Positions 35,754 to 45,769 are shown, counted from the first letter of the stretch. The stretch: DNA of 64,000 nucleotides from WJMT01 sp964624145 (GCA_964624145.1 CAZUXT010000015.1:4128-68127), one strand, 5' to 3'. Numbers and translations: made by a program. The notes: generated by a model from the sequence alone, not told the origin.

Positions 35754-35891
35754 ATGAACAAAAAATTTGCTGTTTTTATTGCTTTTTACCTGGTGTTTTT
35801 TATTCAAGGGCAGTCTCAGGATATTGAAGCTGCCTGGATCAATACGGATTATTGGATTGAAACACTAGCGAAGAGTTTAGAAAAGAATTGA
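35754..35891 (+). CDS. Short exported peptide, possibly the remains of a larger secreted protein
   Basis: 45 residues at ATG 35754 with a good GGGGGAG site. It is nearly all signal peptide (hydrophobic to FFIQGQSQ), followed by DIEAAWINTDYWIETL and AKSLEKN. The stretch after the signal recalls the start of exported hydrolases (compare SAQDIEARVDACVQTYIES in the gene at 63568). It could be the 5' end of a deleted gene or a real small protein. Confidence 0.4.
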   Translation: MNKKFAVFIAFYLVFFIQGQSQDIEAAWINTDYWIETLAKSLEKN

Positions 35892-35933
35892 TCGCTGTTC
35901 ACGATTAAGAATACAGAGAACAGGAGATGATTG

Positions 35934-36872
35934 ATGAAGAGACAAAGCGAAGAGAATGATAATGTCCCGGAGGCAGATATGCAGCGGCAATCGTTAGCCA
36001 AAAAAAGGGTCACGGTTTTTTTAGTCACCGTGTTTTCTTTAACAGCTATTGTTTTGGTGGGGATGTTCACAAGCGATATTTTTGAGGGTATAGGATTTTT
36101 TGCCCTCGGATGGTCGCCGGCGGCCGCAGCTTTTTTGACTATCCTTATTACCGGAGGCCATTTGACCGACCTTGGATTCAGGAAGTCACAGCCCCGATTT
36201 TTCCTGATAAGCATCGGTATAGCCTGGTTCCTGGTTGTTACTGTCTACGGAACAGCATGGCTTACCGGGCTCGGTAAGTTCTATGATCCGTCGTTCGTGT
36301 CCAATGCCCGCGATACTTTCAATATCACGGCTGCTTCACCGCTTGGAGTTATCGCCATAAATTGTGCCATTTATGGTACGGTAGGTATTCTATTCGGCAG
36401 TATCCTGGCGCTTGGAGAAGAAATCGGATGGCGCGGCCTGCTGGTTCCGGAACTCTCTCGATTCACTTCGTTTACGAGAACGTCGATAATAAGCGGCGGC
36501 ATCTGGGCGTTGTGGCATTTTCCGGTGATCTTGTTTTTCGGATACCACTCAAAGGCGCCGATCTGGTACGGGCTCGCATGCGCCTCAACGGCTATGATAT
36601 TGGTGAGCTTTCCATACGCTTGGCTGCGCCTTGTGTCAGGGAGCGTCTGGACCGTTGCGCTCTTCCATGGGGCTCACAATGTGTTGTTTCAGGAGGTCTT
36701 CCATCCGCTGACTGCTGATACAGGAATCACAGAATATGCGGTCGGAGAGTTCGGAGCTCTTGTGATTCTCCCAGTGGCCTTTCTGGTCTGGCTGGTTTAC
36801 CGGAACCGCCACAGGATTCCAAACCTAGCTTCAGGGAACAAAGAGCATAAAAAAAGTTCGATTCATCTATGA
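35934..36872 (+). CDS. CPBP-family intramembrane metalloprotease
   Basis: About 312 residues from ATG 35934, eight bases behind GGAG; a TTG codon precedes it in frame. It is a multi-helix membrane protein with the CPBP (Abi/CAAX protease) signature: E162-E163-x3-R167 (GEEIGWRGLL), a helix with WALWHFPVI and a third motif with HGAHN. These form a glutamate protease site within the membrane. Family members process prenylated or leader peptides or give immunity to bacteriocins; the role here is unknown. A second CPBP gene lies at 55029. Confidence 0.88.
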   Translation: MKRQSEENDNVPEADMQRQSLAKKRVTVFLVTVFSLTAIVLVGMFTSDIFEGIGFFALGWSPAAAAFLTILITGGHLTDLGFRKSQPRFFLISIGIAWFLVVTVYGTAWLTGLGKFYDPSFVSNARDTFNITAASPLGVIAINCAIYGTVGILFGSILALGEEIGWRGLLVPELSRFTSFTRTSIISGGIWALWHFPVILFFGYHSKAPIWYGLACASTAMILVSFPYAWLRLVSGSVWTVALFHGAHNVLFQEVFHPLTADTGITEYAVGEFGALVILPVAFLVWLVYRNRHRIPNLASGNKEHKKSSIHL

Positions 36873-36890
36873 CTTAAGGAGGAAAATTGA

Positions 36891-38417
36891 ATGAATTCAA
36901 AAAAAAGTAGATTTTTGAAGGCAGTTTTTACCATTGTCTGCATGTTCATAATATTCGTATATGCAGGGATGGCAGTTGAATCAGAAGGAAAGAAACAGGT
37001 CCAATGGCCTGACACGTATGCCGGGCGCTGGGGAGAAGATTTCTTTAAGGCCTATAATACAGAGGGAAAAGAGGCACTACAGCAATTTGTCAAGGAACAT
37101 TACTCCGAGGATTACTTGAAGGATACTCCGGTCGAAAAGGAATTAAACAGTGGTCCGCTGATGCTTCGGCAGGTTCTCGGAAAAATGACAGTTCACTCTG
37201 CCAGTGCCGAAGGCGATTTTATCATTGATGCGATCGTTAAGACTGAAAAATTCGGATGGGTCAAGTTCAAGATTGAGCTGTCTCCTGAACCTCCTCATGA
37301 CCTTTCGGGTATGGGACCGTATGCGCAAACATCGGCTCCTGGTGATGCGGCCCTTGAGAAAAAAGAAAAGATACCTGAAGAAGCTGACAGCTATGAAGAC
37401 TGGAAGGATCTTCATGATTTGATCGAGCTGGTTCGGCAGGAGTGCGGCGCACCAGGAATGGCTGCTGCCATTGTGCGGGGGGAGAAGATCGTCGACAAAG
37501 CAGTGATCGGTGTCCGTCGATTCGATAAGCCCGATAGAGTCCAAATCTCAGATCTATGGCATATGGGATCTGTGACAAAGACCTTCACCGGAACGATGAT
37601 CGGGAAGTTCCTGGATGAAGAGCTTCTTCAGTGGGATATGACCATCGGGGAGGTCCTTTCCGATATTCCTATGGACCCTCAATACCAGAAAATAACGCTG
37701 GGGCAATTGCTCGGACATCGTGCTGGAGTGCCGAGTATGCCCAGCTCGGGCGGGTTTGTCTCGGATTCTTCCGGAGACTCGGAACGGACGACTGTGCAAG
37801 CACGGGCCGCGCTTGTGAGGCAGATTTTAAGTGAAAAACCCTCCGGTATCGGTGAGTACATTTATTCGAACGCAGGATATGTGGTGGCCGGATTCATGAC
37901 CGAACGAGCCATAAAACAAACCTGGGAGATACTCATACGCAGCCAGGTCTTTAAGCCGCTTGATCTGAAGAGTGCGGGATTCGGCTGGCCGGCGACTTCG
38001 GATCGGCGTGATCAACCTTATGGGCACTACGGGGCAGCTCCGGAGCTAAGAGTCCAGGAGATCGGCAAGTACGAGCTTTTTGACATAGATGCTTTAGGGC
38101 CTGCAGCAAACATCCACTGTTCCATTGAAGATCTTGCCCGCTTTGCATCGTTCCATCTTCATGTGCTCAATGGTCAAGAAGACTCGCTCAAACCTGAAAC
38201 AGTACCTCGGTTCTGGAGAAAAGGAGAGACCGAAGAGGGTAAGCGTCTATATGGATTCTTTGGGTCAGGGGGGACATTCATGGCAATGATTGCCGTGTAC
38301 CCGGATGATAACCTGGCTGTTGTGGCTGCCGCAAATATCGGTCTTCCCGCCATGGAGTCATTTGAGAAAATGAGAGATGCGATTTACTATCGAATGATTC
38401 AAGCTGTTCAGTTTTGA
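36891..38417 (+). CDS. Exported beta-lactamase-like serine hydrolase with an N-terminal accessory domain
   Basis: 508 residues with a signal peptide. Residues 35-140 form an extra N-terminal domain (EDFFKAYNTEGKEALQQFVK) like those of other exported members. The catalytic domain has S227-V-T-K230 and Y325-S-N327. The third motif region reads FGSGGTFMAM, with Gly-Ser-Gly in place of His-x-Gly. Two of the three motifs are canonical, so activity is likely but may be altered. It starts behind AAGGAGG, 18 bases after the CPBP gene, so they share a transcript. Confidence 0.86.
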   Translation: MNSKKSRFLKAVFTIVCMFIIFVYAGMAVESEGKKQVQWPDTYAGRWGEDFFKAYNTEGKEALQQFVKEHYSEDYLKDTPVEKELNSGPLMLRQVLGKMTVHSASAEGDFIIDAIVKTEKFGWVKFKIELSPEPPHDLSGMGPYAQTSAPGDAALEKKEKIPEEADSYEDWKDLHDLIELVRQECGAPGMAAAIVRGEKIVDKAVIGVRRFDKPDRVQISDLWHMGSVTKTFTGTMIGKFLDEELLQWDMTIGEVLSDIPMDPQYQKITLGQLLGHRAGVPSMPSSGGFVSDSSGDSERTTVQARAALVRQILSEKPSGIGEYIYSNAGYVVAGFMTERAIKQTWEILIRSQVFKPLDLKSAGFGWPATSDRRDQPYGHYGAAPELRVQEIGKYELFDIDALGPAANIHCSIEDLARFASFHLHVLNGQEDSLKPETVPRFWRKGETEEGKRLYGFFGSGGTFMAMIAVYPDDNLAVVAAANIGLPAMESFEKMRDAIYYRMIQAVQF

Positions 38418-38456
38418 TATAATTGAGTTGAGTTATATTGATAACTGGAGGACAAA

Positions 38457-39641
38457 ATGACATCAAAGTATGAACTGGCAACACTGGCTATTCATGGCAG
38501 TGAATCGAACAAAGGCAAAAGCAAGCCTGTGACTGAGCCCATTTATCAGTCATCGACCTATATTTTTCCCAATACAGATGCTATGGAGCGCTGTATCGTG
38601 CACAGGGAGATGAATCAGCATGAGTATGTACGGTTCGGCAATCCGGCTCAGGATGTGCTAAATGAGAGGATAGCACTGCTGGAGTCGGCAGAGGATGCTC
38701 TGGTTTTTTCTTCAGGGGTGGCGGCGATCACCAATGCCATACTTTCAGTCGTGAAAAAGGGAGATGAGGTGGTTGCGCCGGCCACACTCTACGGCCAGAC
38801 CCTTAATTTTCTCCGCAAAGGATTGCCTGAGGAATACGGTATTCATACGAAATTCGTGATGGTGGAAGACCTGTACGCACTTGAAGAGCATGTTTCCCCA
38901 CGGACAAAGCTTCTCTATTTCGAATCTCCCACTAATCCGAATCTCCAGATAATTGATATCAGGAAAGTTGTTGAGCAGGCCCGTAAACTCGGATTAAAGA
39001 CCATGATCGATAATACGTTCGCGACCCCTATCAATCAGAAGCCCATCACTATGGGTGTTGACTATGTGGTTCACAGCGCAACAAAATACCTGGGTGGTCA
39101 CAGTGACGTCCTCGCAGGTGCTGCCGCAGGACCGAAAGATTTTATTCATGAGTGCAATGAGAGAATGCACATGTACGGCCCCACACTGGATCCGTTTGCC
39201 TCGTTCCTGCTGTTGCGAAGCCTTAAGACGCTTGAGGTGCGCGTCCAGCGTCAGAATGAAAATGCCATGAAGCTGGCCAAATTTATAATAAGTCATCCGA
39301 AGGTTGAAAAAGTCCATTATCCCGGGCTTCCCGACGATCCTTTTCACTACACAGCCAAAAAACAGATGTCAGGGTATGGAGGTATGGTCAATATAGTGGT
39401 CAAAGGCGGGAAAAAAGAGGCCATGAAGGTTGTGGACAATCTTGAGCTCTGCCTGAACGCAACCAGCCTTGGAGGAGTTGAAACTCTGGTGAGCATTCCG
39501 GTCATATCCTCCCATGCCTGGCAGACTCCGGATGAGCTGGAGCAGGCTCAAATCCTTCCCCAGATGATTCGATTTTCGGTAGGGCTTGAGGACCCGCAAG
39601 ACATCATACGTGATGTGAACCAGGCACTTAATAAGATCTAA
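38457..39641 (+). CDS. Cys/Met-metabolism PLP-dependent enzyme (cystathionine gamma-synthase/lyase family)
   Basis: 394 residues, cytoplasmic. PLP is expected on K210 in HSATKYLGGHSD, with Y112 in LYGQT stacking and D185 in MIDNTF binding the ring nitrogen. The family includes cystathionine gamma-synthase and gamma-lyase, O-acetylhomoserine sulfhydrylase and methionine gamma-lyase. The Cys that follows the active-site Tyr-Gly in methionine gamma-lyases is Gln here, which argues against that activity. It is one of few cytoplasmic enzymes in the region and starts behind GGAGG. Confidence 0.9.
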   Translation: MTSKYELATLAIHGSESNKGKSKPVTEPIYQSSTYIFPNTDAMERCIVHREMNQHEYVRFGNPAQDVLNERIALLESAEDALVFSSGVAAITNAILSVVKKGDEVVAPATLYGQTLNFLRKGLPEEYGIHTKFVMVEDLYALEEHVSPRTKLLYFESPTNPNLQIIDIRKVVEQARKLGLKTMIDNTFATPINQKPITMGVDYVVHSATKYLGGHSDVLAGAAAGPKDFIHECNERMHMYGPTLDPFASFLLLRSLKTLEVRVQRQNENAMKLAKFIISHPKVEKVHYPGLPDDPFHYTAKKQMSGYGGMVNIVVKGGKKEAMKVVDNLELCLNATSLGGVETLVSIPVISSHAWQTPDELEQAQILPQMIRFSVGLEDPQDIIRDVNQALNKI

Positions 39642-39678
39642 AAAAAGGAAATTTGAGATGAGTAAAAGGAGGTTTATC

Positions 39679-40542
39679 ATGAAGATATTTAAAAAAATCG
39701 TTGTGTTGTTTTTTACTTTGTTTTTTATTTTTTCTTCTTCCAGTCATGCTGAAAGTAAGCAGAATATCACAAGAACCTTTAGTAAAAGAAATATTGTAAA
39801 GATAAAAATATTCAATGGAGATTGTGTTGTTGAGAAAAGCGGCGACGAGAATATACAGGTTCAGCTTGAACATTCCTTCACCGCAAAAGTTTTTAAGCCG
39901 ATTTTTATGGAGAAGAAATATTCTCTGGTCCTGAAGGAGAAGATCAGAGGAAGCGCATCAGGCAAATCAACATGGTTTTTAAAAGTACCTGATAACACCT
40001 TTGTTGTGTTTACTTCAGCTTCTGGAAATCTTTCTGTTAAGGGATTAAAAAGTGATGTCACCGGTGAAACTGGTTCTGGAAATTTTGAGATCTCAGATTT
40101 CAAAGGGAAATTAAAATTGAACACAGGATATGGTAATATTCATATAGCTCATACCAAGGGGAGTTTTGATATTTTCACTGCAAAAGGTGATATCCAAGCT
40201 GATTCTATCGAAATGGAGTCCTCCGGGGAATTTGCAACCGCCCGTGGAAATGTATCGGTTTCACTTGCTGTTAGTTCTGAATATGACCTCACTTTATCAT
40301 CCGCATTGGGGGATGTTGTGCTCGATTACAAAGATAACGCCATGAAAGGATATTTTGAGTTTACAGCCAGGGCTTCTGAGGCAGACATAATCTCGGCTGT
40401 TTCTTTTGACAAAGAGGAAGAGTTTTATAAGGACAAAATTAGGTATCTCAGAAAGTCTTTAACTAAAGGACTCGATTTACCCAAGATTTTGATAAAAGTC
40501 CATATTGGGAAAGCCGTTTTTAAGGCAAATGATATGCATTGA
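39679..40542 (+). CDS. Secreted DUF4097-like beta-helical protein
   Basis: 287 residues from ATG 39679 behind AAGGAGG; an in-frame ATG at 39658 would place the ribosome site inside the gene. After a signal peptide come strands typical of DUF4097 adhesin-like proteins: FNGDCVVEKSGDENIQVQLE, SGNLSVKGLKSDVTGETGSG, GKLKLNTGYGNIHIAHTKG and GEFATARGNVSVS, in a regular right-handed solenoid pattern. The function is unknown. It sits 44 bases before an orphan permease gene and may be transcribed with it. Confidence 0.72.
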   Translation: MKIFKKIVVLFFTLFFIFSSSSHAESKQNITRTFSKRNIVKIKIFNGDCVVEKSGDENIQVQLEHSFTAKVFKPIFMEKKYSLVLKEKIRGSASGKSTWFLKVPDNTFVVFTSASGNLSVKGLKSDVTGETGSGNFEISDFKGKLKLNTGYGNIHIAHTKGSFDIFTAKGDIQADSIEMESSGEFATARGNVSVSLAVSSEYDLTLSSALGDVVLDYKDNAMKGYFEFTARASEADIISAVSFDKEEEFYKDKIRYLRKSLTKGLDLPKILIKVHIGKAVFKANDMH

Positions 40543-40586
40543 GTTCAAGATTCATTAGGTAAATGATTTAAAGGAGGTATGGTGCT

Positions 40587-42962
40587 ATGTTAAAAAATTA
40601 TTTTAAGGTCGTATTGAGAAACATTCTCAATCAGAAGAGCTATTCGTTTACTAAAATTGCATGTCTCGCAGTGGGAATGGCCGCTTTTATTGTGGCTTTA
40701 CTCTATGTTCAGCATGAGTTGAGTTATGATAAATTCAATAAGAATTTTGATAGGATCTATAGAATAGAGCAGGTTCAGAACTATAAGGAGGGGAAAAGGA
40801 GGGAAACACTCACTCCTGTTCCTCTCGGCCCTGCCCTTATGAATGATTTCCCTGAAATTGCGGGTTTCGCAAGAATCCTGAAAACAGGCGGGCATCTCTA
40901 TTATGGTAAGGATAAAAGATTTTACGAAGAGGAAGGTTTGTTCGCGGATCAATCCGTTTTTGATATTTTTTCCTTCGCCTTTGTTAAAGGTGATTTAAAT
41001 ACAGCCTTAATGGAACCCTATTCAATCGTGCTGACTGAGGAACTTTCAAAAAAGTATTTTGGTGATGAAGACCCTTCAGGAAAATTCCTCAGGTTTGAAA
41101 ACAATTATGACCTTAAGGTTACGGGTGTGTTGAAGGATCCTCCATTAAATTCCCACTTTAAATTCAGATTTATTGTATCTTTATCTACATGTAGAGGGAT
41201 ATACGGGGATCATTTGTTCGAGGATTGGGATGACGAGATATTCACTTATGTTTTGACTCCGGATATACATGCCCCGGGAAAAATAAATGAGAAAATTCGT
41301 GATGTTCTTAGTCATTACAAGAATGTAGAAGTTGTCTCAGAATTATACCTAAATCCATTATCCAAAATCTATTTCGATACCCAAGCAAGTGTTACCATTG
41401 GTCCAACGAATAATATGATGTATATTTTCCTTTTACTCCTGATAGCTTTTCTCACTTTGCTGGTTGCCAGTGTCAATTTTATGAATCTGTCAACAGCTTA
41501 TTCTACGACCAGGGCAAAGGAAGTGGGAGTGAGAAAAGTGGTCGGCTCGAGCCGTTTTTTACTTATCAAGCAGTTTCTATGGGAATCAATCCTGATCTCT
41601 TTTTTCTCTGTTCTTATTGCCGTTGTAATAGTAATGATGTTTCTTCCTGAATTCAACAAACTTATGCAAACCAAAATGACAATAAATTTTCCCGGTAATG
41701 GGATACTTTTAATCGAATTGTTTTTTATTGCGTTATTGGTCGGTATTCTGTCAGGAAGTTATCCGGCATTTTTCCTTTCATCTTTTCAGCCGGCGAAAGT
41801 ATTGAAAGGGACTTTAAAATCAGGAGCCAAAAGTGGAGCTTTGAGGAAAATTTTTGTGACATTTCAATACCTGATTTCCATTATTTTTATTATTACAGGG
41901 ATAATCCTTTTTACACAAATGAACTATTTGAAGAAAAAAGAACTGGGATTTAGCATGGAAAATACCCTGTATCAGGAAATCGATACTCAGGATAACAAGA
42001 GATTTAAAACAATCGAGGCTTTTAAGGATGAATTGTTAAAAAATCCGCAAATTTTGGAAGCCTCTTTATTCAGCACTTTACCCTATGTCAGTGAAAATTC
42101 AGTTACAGTGAATTGGGAGGGAGCAGGAGATGATGAATCTGTAGTGGTGTTTATGAGCCGGGTCGACTACGATTTTATGGATATGTATGGTATTGAACTC
42201 ATTGAAGGGAGAAATTTTTCTAAGGAGTTTTCTACAGATAGAGAAAGAGCCTGTATCATCAATGAAACAGCTGCCAGACTTTTTGGTTGGAATTCTCCGA
42301 TTGGAAAGCGGATTGATGATAACAGATTAACTGTTATTGGTGTTGCCAAGGATTTTCACAATGTCATTCTTCATTATCAGATCGAACCGGAAATCATGAC
42401 TTTATATAAGGGAACAGAAAAAGGATATGTCCATGTTTCCGCAAAAGTATCTCCTGGAAATGTAAATAATGCTTTGAATTTTATAAAGGGCAAATTCAGT
42501 GAATTTTTCCCGGAAGACCTTTTTAATTTCAGATTTCTGGATGATAATATAAGAGCGACATTCTTGATCTATGACAGCATAACCAAAGTCATCGGATATT
42601 TCTCAATACTCTCGATTTTTATAGCTTCACTTGGATTGTTTGCCATGGTCTCATTTTCTATCAAGGAGAGAACAAAAGAGATAGGGATCAGAAAAGCATT
42701 GGGCGCATCAATAAAAAATATATTGTTTCTGCTGTCAAAAGAACTGGTTAGGATATTGATCATCGCCAATCTCATTGCCTGGCCGATTGCTTATTTGATT
42801 ATGGATAATCTTCTCAGGTATTTTCCCTACAGAATTAATATTCAATTATGGATGTTTCTTATATCAGGTTTCGTGGCTTTTCTTATACCTGTTGGAACGA
42901 TGAGCTCTCAGATACTCAAAGCCGCAAGAGCCAATCCTGTGGATGCTTTGAGATATGAATAA
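40587..42962 (+). CDS. ABC transporter permease, MacB/FtsX type without prefix domain or PadR partner
   Basis: 791 residues starting directly at MLKNYFKVVLRNILNQKSYS, so the prefix domain of the other four permeases is absent. The rest of the layout is shared: helix IACLAVGMAAFIVALLYV, two MacB-type periplasmic domains, FtsX signatures KEVGVRKVVGSSRFLL and KEIGIRKALGAS, and the tail NPVDALRYE. There is no PadR gene and no ECF-type promoter in front of it. It is probably co-transcribed with the DUF4097-like gene and is thus under different control from its relatives. Confidence 0.9.
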   Translation: MLKNYFKVVLRNILNQKSYSFTKIACLAVGMAAFIVALLYVQHELSYDKFNKNFDRIYRIEQVQNYKEGKRRETLTPVPLGPALMNDFPEIAGFARILKTGGHLYYGKDKRFYEEEGLFADQSVFDIFSFAFVKGDLNTALMEPYSIVLTEELSKKYFGDEDPSGKFLRFENNYDLKVTGVLKDPPLNSHFKFRFIVSLSTCRGIYGDHLFEDWDDEIFTYVLTPDIHAPGKINEKIRDVLSHYKNVEVVSELYLNPLSKIYFDTQASVTIGPTNNMMYIFLLLLIAFLTLLVASVNFMNLSTAYSTTRAKEVGVRKVVGSSRFLLIKQFLWESILISFFSVLIAVVIVMMFLPEFNKLMQTKMTINFPGNGILLIELFFIALLVGILSGSYPAFFLSSFQPAKVLKGTLKSGAKSGALRKIFVTFQYLISIIFIITGIILFTQMNYLKKKELGFSMENTLYQEIDTQDNKRFKTIEAFKDELLKNPQILEASLFSTLPYVSENSVTVNWEGAGDDESVVVFMSRVDYDFMDMYGIELIEGRNFSKEFSTDRERACIINETAARLFGWNSPIGKRIDDNRLTVIGVAKDFHNVILHYQIEPEIMTLYKGTEKGYVHVSAKVSPGNVNNALNFIKGKFSEFFPEDLFNFRFLDDNIRATFLIYDSITKVIGYFSILSIFIASLGLFAMVSFSIKERTKEIGIRKALGASIKNILFLLSKELVRILIIANLIAWPIAYLIMDNLLRYFPYRINIQLWMFLISGFVAFLIPVGTMSSQILKAARANPVDALRYE

Positions 42963-42974
42963 AAGATTACAGCA

Positions 42975-42997
42975 CTCATCCTGAATCAGGATGAGTA
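42975..42997. terminator. Perfect hairpin after the permease gene
   Basis: ACTCATCCTG and CAGGATGAGT form a 10-bp stem with an AAT loop. There is no T-run after it and the next gene's ribosome site follows within about 10 bases, so it may attenuate or protect mRNA rather than end it fully. Confidence 0.45.
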
Positions 42998-43015
42998 ACT
43001 AAACAAGGAGGGCAA

Positions 43016-43900
43016 ATGAAAGTTAACACCTGTATCTTGGTTTTTATTTTGCTGCCGGTTTTTTTATTTTCACAGAACGATCTTGAAACAGCAAAACAAC
43101 TCATAGAAAAAAAGGATTATGAAGCTGCTGCTCAAATTCTGGAAAGCTTGGTTGAAAGCGATGCCAATAACTGGGAATTGCACCATTGGTTAGGAGTGGC
43201 GTATGTAGAGAATTCAAAACTTCCGGGAACAGGGATGTTTAAAGCCATGAAATATATCAAAAGAGGCAAAGAAAGTCTGCATAAAGCCATTGAAATGAAT
43301 CCGGATGATATCAAAGCAAGGGAGACTCTGGCATATTCCTATTATTATCCTCCTAAGATTGCAGGAGGAAACAAAGACAAGGCAGTGGAACAGGTTGCGG
43401 AGATTGGAAAAAAAGATCCGAAAATGGCGTTAAAAATTTCCATAGAATTTCTTCAATTTGACGGTGAATATGAACAAGCGGTTGAAAAATGTGAAGAATA
43501 TCTTACCTTATATCAAAAGGATTATGAAATATATCATACGTTAGGTATGATATATCAGGATAAGGAAGAGTATGATAAAGCCTTTGAGGCATTTAAAACG
43601 GTCATTGCTCAAGATCCCACAGCATTAAATTCTTTGTATCAGATAGGAAGAACATCTGTGTATTCCGGTCAAAATTTGGATCGGGGAATAGAATGTTTAC
43701 AGGCCTTCCTCCAATACGAACCGGGGGAAGATGATCCTTCATTGGATGGCGCTCATTGGAGACTTGGGATGATCTTTGAAAAACAGGGAAAGCTGGACCT
43801 CGCAAAAGCTGAATATGAAGAAGCCATAAGATTGAATCCCAATGATAAGGATTATAAAAAATCATTGGTAAAGTTAATGAAAAAGCAGGGAAATCTATAA
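43016..43900 (+). CDS. Secreted tetratricopeptide (TPR) repeat protein
   Basis: 294 residues with a signal peptide ending near FLFSQND. The mature chain is almost entirely TPR helices: EKKDYEAAAQILESLVESDA, YEIYHTLGMIYQDKEEYDKA, HWRLGMIFEKQGKLDLAKAE and EEAIRLNPNDKDY. It likely serves as a protein-binding scaffold in the periplasm. It starts behind AAGGAGG, and the serine hydrolase gene begins 29 bases after its stop; the two probably form an operon. Confidence 0.85.
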   Translation: MKVNTCILVFILLPVFLFSQNDLETAKQLIEKKDYEAAAQILESLVESDANNWELHHWLGVAYVENSKLPGTGMFKAMKYIKRGKESLHKAIEMNPDDIKARETLAYSYYYPPKIAGGNKDKAVEQVAEIGKKDPKMALKISIEFLQFDGEYEQAVEKCEEYLTLYQKDYEIYHTLGMIYQDKEEYDKAFEAFKTVIAQDPTALNSLYQIGRTSVYSGQNLDRGIECLQAFLQYEPGEDDPSLDGAHWRLGMIFEKQGKLDLAKAEYEEAIRLNPNDKDYKKSLVKLMKKQGNL

Positions 43901-43928
43901 GAAATATGCTAAAGAGGAGGAATGATAG

Positions 43929-45680
43929 ATGGTCATAAGCAAGACAAAAATATCCCATTTTTCTTTATTTATGTTATTTTGTGTGGTTGCGTTTTTTGCA
44001 TCAAATCTTCACAGCTTCAATGGAAGATCTGATATCTCTTCTGATCAAGTTGAGATCCTGCAACAAAATCTCATTCAAAATTTTAAAGATTGCATACCCA
44101 AATGGCTATCCGATTACAATATCCCGGGAATGGCGATAGCGGTGGTGAATAACCAGGGTATTTTGTGGGAAGCTGAGTTTGGTTATGTGACGGATGAAAA
44201 AACAGTGGCTGTTGACTCTCAAACACTATTCAGCCTTCAATCGATTTCAAAAAATGTTACAGCTCTGGCTGTTTTAAAGGCTGTTCAGGATGGCTTACTG
44301 GATCTGGATGTGCCTATCACCCATTATCTGCCTGAGTTCACGGTGAAAAGTCGATTTGAGAAGAATCCGGAGCAAAAAATCACGCTGCGGCATCTTCTTT
44401 CCCACTGGTCGGGATTAACCCATCGCGCACCTGTGGGCAATTACTTTGACAGCAATCCCCATCCGTTTGAAGATCATATCAACAGCATCTCGGATACCTG
44501 GCTGAAATATCCGGTGGGTTACTGTTTTTCTTACGCGAACATTGGAATCGACCTGGCCGGCTATATCCTGCAAAAAGTATCCGGTCTCTCTTTTGACGAA
44601 TTTGTAAAGACAAACATTCTTGATCCTCTGGGAATGACTTACAGCACATTCAATTCGGATGTCATTCAATCGAGCTCCAATTGTGCTCACGGGCATCACG
44701 GTGCATTTTCCAGTCCGCCGGTCCGAATCCCCATCATACCATCCGGCGGTTTTTATTCCAATATTGAAGATATGGCCAGGCTGGTTCAATTTCATATCAA
44801 TAAAGGTGCGGTTAAGGGTAAACAATTTTTATCAAAAAATTTGATGGATCAAATGTATTCGGTGGCCTTTCCTGTGAAAGGTCAAAGAATCGGTTACGGG
44901 CTTTGTATGAGTACAGAACGAACCATTAAGGGAGTGAGAGAAATCTCTCATGCAGGCAGCGGATACGGATTTATGTGTGCCATGCATATCTTTCCGGCTT
45001 TAAATATGGGGACAGTTCTGCTCTATAATTCCCATGACTATGGAGCCAGGACGGAAAATAATAAAGTGAATATCCAAACTATAAGCGAGCTAATTGAAAA
45101 CGAAGGAAGTGTTGATGTGAACAGCTTTGTAGAGGGTCTTGAAGCTGTAGATGCTGCAGATCACCGATTAAAAGACATCACCGGGATTTACATGTATGAT
45201 ATACAAATAATAATGAAAGATAACCAGCTGACCCTAAGTACAGGGGGTGGTTCCGCTCCGTTACAGATGTTTTCAGGTGAGAGCGGAAAGCTCGTGGGCC
45301 TCATCAAAGACCGGCACTATCTTGAATTTTTCCCGCCTCTCAAAGGACAAACCAGGGGATCCATCAGATTCCTTACTTCCAGCGGAAACATTCTCGATAT
45401 GTGTCATTATATCAAACCGATTGAGAAAGACGACAAACCAGGTCCCAATAAACCCGAATGGCAAAAGATTGCCGGTATATACCATGCGTACGCCTGGATA
45501 AAAGAAAACAAGCACAGTTTTGAAATTTCTATAGAAAACGGCTATATCTGCATTGAATCAAAAAGATGCCGAGAATTTCTCCCCGGCTTGTTTTTTACAC
45601 ACGATGGCGAGATTCTTGATTTGAGAGGAGACCAGCCCAGATATATGAATTCTACCCTGATAAAGGAGCCGGTTTTTTAG
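43929..45680 (+). CDS. Exported beta-lactamase-like serine hydrolase with C-terminal beta domains
   Basis: 583 residues with an N-terminal signal/anchor helix (FSLFMLFCVVAFFASNL). Motif 1 is S105-I-S-K108, motif 2 Y202-A-N204 and motif 3 H341-A-G343, all intact. From about residue 410 two small beta domains follow (LKDITGIYMYDIQIIMKDNQ; IAGIYHAYAWIKENKHSFEI). The C-terminal end, LDLRGDQPRYMNSTLIKEPV, is duplicated as a decayed fragment at 60790-60867. Translation starts behind GAGGAGG. Confidence 0.88.
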   Translation: MVISKTKISHFSLFMLFCVVAFFASNLHSFNGRSDISSDQVEILQQNLIQNFKDCIPKWLSDYNIPGMAIAVVNNQGILWEAEFGYVTDEKTVAVDSQTLFSLQSISKNVTALAVLKAVQDGLLDLDVPITHYLPEFTVKSRFEKNPEQKITLRHLLSHWSGLTHRAPVGNYFDSNPHPFEDHINSISDTWLKYPVGYCFSYANIGIDLAGYILQKVSGLSFDEFVKTNILDPLGMTYSTFNSDVIQSSSNCAHGHHGAFSSPPVRIPIIPSGGFYSNIEDMARLVQFHINKGAVKGKQFLSKNLMDQMYSVAFPVKGQRIGYGLCMSTERTIKGVREISHAGSGYGFMCAMHIFPALNMGTVLLYNSHDYGARTENNKVNIQTISELIENEGSVDVNSFVEGLEAVDAADHRLKDITGIYMYDIQIIMKDNQLTLSTGGGSAPLQMFSGESGKLVGLIKDRHYLEFFPPLKGQTRGSIRFLTSSGNILDMCHYIKPIEKDDKPGPNKPEWQKIAGIYHAYAWIKENKHSFEISIENGYICIESKRCREFLPGLFFTHDGEILDLRGDQPRYMNSTLIKEPVF

Positions 45681-45683
45681 TTT

Positions 45684-45704
45684 AGGCTGGGTTCCAGTCT
45701 TTTT
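45684..45704 (+). terminator. Intrinsic terminator
   Basis: GGCTGG (45685-45690) and CCAGTC (45694-45699) pair around a GTT loop, with one more A-T pair outside, followed by TTTTT (45700-45704). It lies just after the stop of the serine hydrolase gene and separates it from the PD40-ankyrin-MBL gene. Confidence 0.65.
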
Positions 45705-45769
45705 AAAGATCTCATATCCAGATTTCTGATTGACGTATCTTAATTGAATTTTGCATAAAGGAAACGACC

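Noticed and set aside
38457..39641. Calling the PLP enzyme methionine gamma-lyase
   Set aside because: The Cys typical of that activity next to the active-site Tyr-Gly is Gln; only the family can be supported.
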